From NCBI GenBank assembly GCA_900318395.1, contig ONKL01000022.1, forward strand, positions 1 to 64,000: a DNA stretch of 64,000 bases, in the 5' to 3' direction. The notes below the pieces were generated by a model, which was not told where the DNA came from, made no database searches, and saw only the letters and a program-made list of their open reading frames with translations. Position numbers and translations under genes: made by a program. Below are positions 61,385 through 64,000 of the stretch, in pieces. Position 1 is the first letter of the stretch. Every line of letters begins with the position of its first letter. Source of the stretch: an uncultured Prevotella sp. (GTDB lineage Bacteria > Bacteroidota > Bacteroidia > Bacteroidales > Bacteroidaceae).

Positions 61385-62128
61385 CTAAATCTTAATAACA
61401 CAACATGAAACATTGTCGAGTCCACCATGGGCTATCGCTGCTTCACATAAATCATTAGCCCCATTTCCTTCATTCAGTAAGGCCGAGATCTTTTCATCTT
61501 TCAGCATGTCAGACAGACCGTCACTACACAACATATAACAATCCCTTGGCTTGATTTCGGTCGTCATCTTCACAATGTCAATATATGAAGAATTACAACC
61601 ACCACCAATACAATTGGTAATGACACTGGAATGCTTTTCTGATCCCAGCAGGTTGCTAAGCGAATGATCGGTTGTCAGCTGCTCCAATTGGCCATCACGG
61701 AATCTGTACAGACGACTGTCTCCGCAATTCAAGGAATAAAACTCTCCCTCATAAAAGGCAAGAGCTACTAATGTAGTGCCCATTCCTTTAAACTGCTCAT
61801 CAGCACGTCCCTTGGAGGCTACAAAATTATTGATGGATTCTAACCAATCTACAATCATTTCATTAAAACCGCCTGGCTCTAGACCAGTCGGTAGATCATG
61901 AAAAAAGAAATGCAGATTATTCAGAGTGTCGCTGCTTGCAATTTCTCCACGATTATGACCTCCCATTCCGTCAGCTACAGCAATAAGGAAACGGTCGTTT
62001 TTGGTTAAATCTACGTTTGTGTGAAATTCGTCATCTCTTATGAAATGGTTTCCCACAAGTATCATGTCTTCATTATGATGTCTCACACGGCCAATTCTAC
62101 TGGCTGCGGTTATCTGTAAAGTGATCAT
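61385..62128 (-). CDS. PP2C-type Ser/Thr protein phosphatase
   Basis: A 247-aa metal-dependent phosphatase of the Stp1/PrpC group. Metal-binding and core motifs: RHHNED, VADGMGGHNRGE, SLNCGDSRLYRF, CSDGLSDM and DNVSCCVIKI. It has no membrane segment. It is 4 nt from an FHA-domain gene, which in turn is 3 nt from an AAA+ ATPase gene. Such PP2C and FHA pairs work with a Ser/Thr kinase, but none is in the window; it may lie beyond the right edge. Confidence 0.92.
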   Translation of the reverse strand: MITLQITAASRIGRVRHHNEDMILVGNHFIRDDEFHTNVDLTKNDRFLIAVADGMGGHNRGEIASSDTLNNLHFFFHDLPTGLEPGGFNEMIVDWLESINNFVASKGRADEQFKGMGTTLVALAFYEGEFYSLNCGDSRLYRFRDGQLEQLTTDHSLSNLLGSEKHSSVITNCIGGGCNSSYIDIVKMTTEIKPRDCYMLCSDGLSDMLKDEKISALLNEGNGANDLCEAAIAHGGLDNVSCCVIKI

Positions 62129-62132
62129 TTTA

Positions 62133-62690
62133 TTATCTAATTATAACTTGCAGATTCACATTTGCTATGGTGAGGATGTCACCATTGTTCAATGTCATAT
62201 CCACATCTGGCTGTAAAGCCCGCTGATTTACTTTTGTTCCATTCGATGAATGCTTATCTGTCACGCACCACCCAGAATTCGGTTTATATTTTAACTGGGC
62301 ATGAACACCTGAGACATAGGCCTGTTGCTCAAAGAAATGGGTATATGGCCCTTTTCGGCGCCCGATAATTGCACCATTCATGGCTACGATACGTATATTA
62401 AGACTATCGTTGGCTAATGTCAGTACAGGCATACCACCACGGGGCAGACCTGTCTGTGAGACATCCATACCTGTTGAAATGTTTGAAGAGAAAGCTGCTA
62501 CACTAGGAGACTCTGCTTGCTGCTTTGCCTGTCGATCGTCAGGCGAAACCATCAGTCCGCCACAATGAGTGCAGCGCCGACCTAATCCTACCCGACCGCA
62601 CTGATTGCAGAACAACAAAGCCTGCCCACATTGATCACAATAGTGGGAATCGTCTTCTATCTCTTCTTTACATGCTGGACAAATAATCAT
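62133..62690 (-). CDS. FHA domain protein with N-terminal zinc ribbon
   Basis: A 185-aa phosphothreonine-binding protein. The first 45 residues contain eight Cys in four CxxC pairs (CPACKEE, YCDQCGQ, FCNQCGRVG, RCTHCGGL), two zinc ribbons. A linker of about 40 residues follows, then an FHA domain with GAIIGRRKGPY, VSGVHAQLKY and TDKHSSNGTKVNQ (the Arg, Ser-His and Ser-Asn-Gly-Thr positions are conserved). It may recruit phosphorylated partners to the AAA+ ATPase encoded next to it. Confidence 0.92.
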   Translation of the reverse strand: MIICPACKEEIEDDSHYCDQCGQALLFCNQCGRVGLGRRCTHCGGLMVSPDDRQAKQQAESPSVAAFSSNISTGMDVSQTGLPRGGMPVLTLANDSLNIRIVAMNGAIIGRRKGPYTHFFEQQAYVSGVHAQLKYKPNSGWCVTDKHSSNGTKVNQRALQPDVDMTLNNGDILTIANVNLQVIIR

Positions 62691-62693
62691 CTT

Positions 62694-64000
62694 TTATAAA
62701 TCTTCTGGTAATATAATCTGATATGTTTCTTTTGTCACCTGCTCTGGTGGCATCTTCGATACACGCTCCGACAGCTTCTGGATGGTAGCGTCAAGCAGAT
62801 TGCGCATCTCACGGGCATTACCCCAAGACTCGTTCTTTGCAAGTACCATCTTGTAAATCGTATCAAGAGCCTTGAACTCTGCTGTGGGCGATAAGGTGTA
62901 CTGCTCTTTCTGTGCCATGTGCTTAAAGATGGCAAGCAACTCATCTTCGTTATAGTCCTCAATATGCAGCTTATGGGTAAATCGGCTGGCAAGTCCCGCA
63001 TTCATCTGCAAGAACTCATCCATCTTATCCTTATAACCTGCTGCAATGACAACGAATTTGCCACGATCGTCCTCCATACGCTTCATCAAGGTGTCAATGG
63101 CCTCCTTACCATATTGGTCTCCACCATCACTCAGCGTATAGGCCTCATCTATAAAGAGGATACCTCCCATTGCCTTGTCACACATGTTGTTGACAATCTT
63201 TGGTGTCTCTCCCATATACTTACCGACCAGAGTAGCGCGACTTGCCTCGATAACACGTGAAGTAGGCAGAATATCCATTGACTGGAGAATCTCTCCCATC
63301 TTACGGGCAATAGAAGTCTTTCCTGTTCCTGGATTACCAGTCAGGATGAAGTTCATAGACATCTGCTGAACCTTTCCTGCACCCATGGCTGCACGCTGCT
63401 TCATGAACATGCTCTGTACGGCCAGACGACGAATAGAGTTCTTAACACCACGCATTCCGATAAACTCGTCAAGCTCATTAAGAACCTCATCCAACGGACG
63501 TGCAGCTTCGCTTTGAGCCATCGGAAGATCTTCCTTGGTTAAGCTGTACATATCGCTTTCCTTGAAGCCTGGATCGCCCATGAGCTTAACAAGACGCTGG
63601 CTCTGACGCTCAACAGCCTCATTAAAGATACGGCGAGCTTCACGCGCATTTCCGAAGTTCTTGTCGCGGCGCAGATACAACTGCTCGAACTGTCTATGGA
63701 TAGCTGCATGAGTATCCTCATCAACAGTAAAGTTCTTACCTTCAGCAAGATGGAGGAATATCTCAGTCAGTTCATCTGGTGTATAATCGTCGAAATGAAT
63801 AGTCTGGGTAAACCTACTCTTCAATCCTGGATTAGTGTCAATGAAGTCATGCATCTGGTCTGTATAACCAGCCACGATACAGATAAACTTGCCTCTATCA
63901 TCCTCAAGACGTTTCAACAATGTATCAATAGCTTCGGCACCGAAGGTGTCACCATCACTTGACTTCAGGGTATAAGCCTCATCAATAAACAATACACCAC
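62694..64000 (-). CDS. AAA+ ATPase, CbbX/SpoVK type, tandem domains (partial)
   Basis: At least 435 aa, cut off at the right edge inside the Walker B motif (FIDEAY) of an N-terminal AAA+ domain. The second AAA+ domain is whole: Walker A LTGNPGTGKTSIARKMG, Walker B GGILFIDEAYTLSDGGDQYG and the arginine-finger region AGLASRFTHKLHIEDYNEDE. Both domains end with ESWGNAREMRNLLD or KNFGNAREARRIFNEA. CbbX/EccA-like ATPases remodel protein complexes. Here the partners FHA and PP2C suggest regulation by phosphorylation. First visible gene of a six-gene operon. Confidence 0.88.
   Translation of the reverse strand, partial: GVLFIDEAYTLKSSDGDTFGAEAIDTLLKRLEDDRGKFICIVAGYTDQMHDFIDTNPGLKSRFTQTIHFDDYTPDELTEIFLHLAEGKNFTVDEDTHAAIHRQFEQLYLRRDKNFGNAREARRIFNEAVERQSQRLVKLMGDPGFKESDMYSLTKEDLPMAQSEAARPLDEVLNELDEFIGMRGVKNSIRRLAVQSMFMKQRAAMGAGKVQQMSMNFILTGNPGTGKTSIARKMGEILQSMDILPTSRVIEASRATLVGKYMGETPKIVNNMCDKAMGGILFIDEAYTLSDGGDQYGKEAIDTLMKRMEDDRGKFVVIAAGYKDKMDEFLQMNAGLASRFTHKLHIEDYNEDELLAIFKHMAQKEQYTLSPTAEFKALDTIYKMVLAKNESWGNAREMRNLLDATIQKLSERVSKMPPEQVTKETYQIILPEDL

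Overview
The window comes from a Bacteroidales chromosome, most likely Prevotella in the broad sense (Prevotella, Segatella or Xylanibacter). Many genes follow the Bacteroidetes -7 promoter element TAnnTTTG, usually as TACCTTTG or TATCTTTG. The gene families also fit: BACON lipoproteins, an UpxY antiterminator, an RprX/RprY-like two-component pair, EF-G2, GldB, DUF4861, a VirE/DUF3987 primase, and an HU-like protein next to a smalltalk peptide. No tRNA or CRISPR array was seen. Only the 5' tip of one 16S rRNA gene is present, on the minus strand at the left edge.

Layout. 1-470: 16S 5' end, its leader and a near-perfect rRNA promoter. 472-17583: core genes, namely a class A penicillin-binding protein, pyrB-pyrI, glyA, two tandem BACON/Ig-like lipoproteins, two DUF4861 proteins, a DPP-IV-like peptidase, a radical SAM protein, a GldB-like lipoprotein, a glycosyltransferase and mtaB. 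17.6-20.2 kb: gene-poor accessory stretch with a small lipoprotein, a GC-rich palindromic repeat, a possible 19-aa peptide gene, a sigma-region-4-like protein, an inverted-repeat structure, the leader of a lost HU gene, and a thioredoxin-like lipoprotein. 20.2-33.8 kb: one 13-gene minus-strand surface polysaccharide operon led by UpxY and Wzz, with flippase, polymerase, six glycosyltransferase-type genes and two WecA-type initiating transferases. 33.9-39.2 kb: a secreted phosphoesterase, the rpsF-rpsR-rplI operon (with an odd overlap), and an RprXY-like two-component system with a small membrane protein.

39.4-54.3 kb is a variable island. It holds an M15 peptidase, a VirE/DUF3987 primase operon led by a KilAC-domain protein, two unknown proteins sharing a short motif, a type III restriction-modification pair with a long structured leader, a probable ADP-ribosyltransferase-like toxin with a 47-aa antitoxin, several gene remnants, and an HU-like protein plus smalltalk peptide. 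A 32-nt sequence recurs in direct orientation (30 of 32 identical) beside the M15 gene and before the HU gene, bracketing about 13 kb. A GC-rich palindromic repeat has entered the M15 and primase genes in frame and also lies behind the HU gene.

54.3-64 kb: EF-G2-like factor, hemW, and a probable six-gene minus-strand operon (AAA+ ATPase, FHA protein, PP2C phosphatase, metA, U32 peptidase, membrane lipoprotein). MetA carries Glu111, which predicts acetyl-CoA use.

The observations most worth a second look are the island bracketed by iteron-like repeats, the in-frame palindromic repeat family, the structured leader before the type III methyltransferase, the toxin-antitoxin pair, and the rpsF/rpsR overlap.
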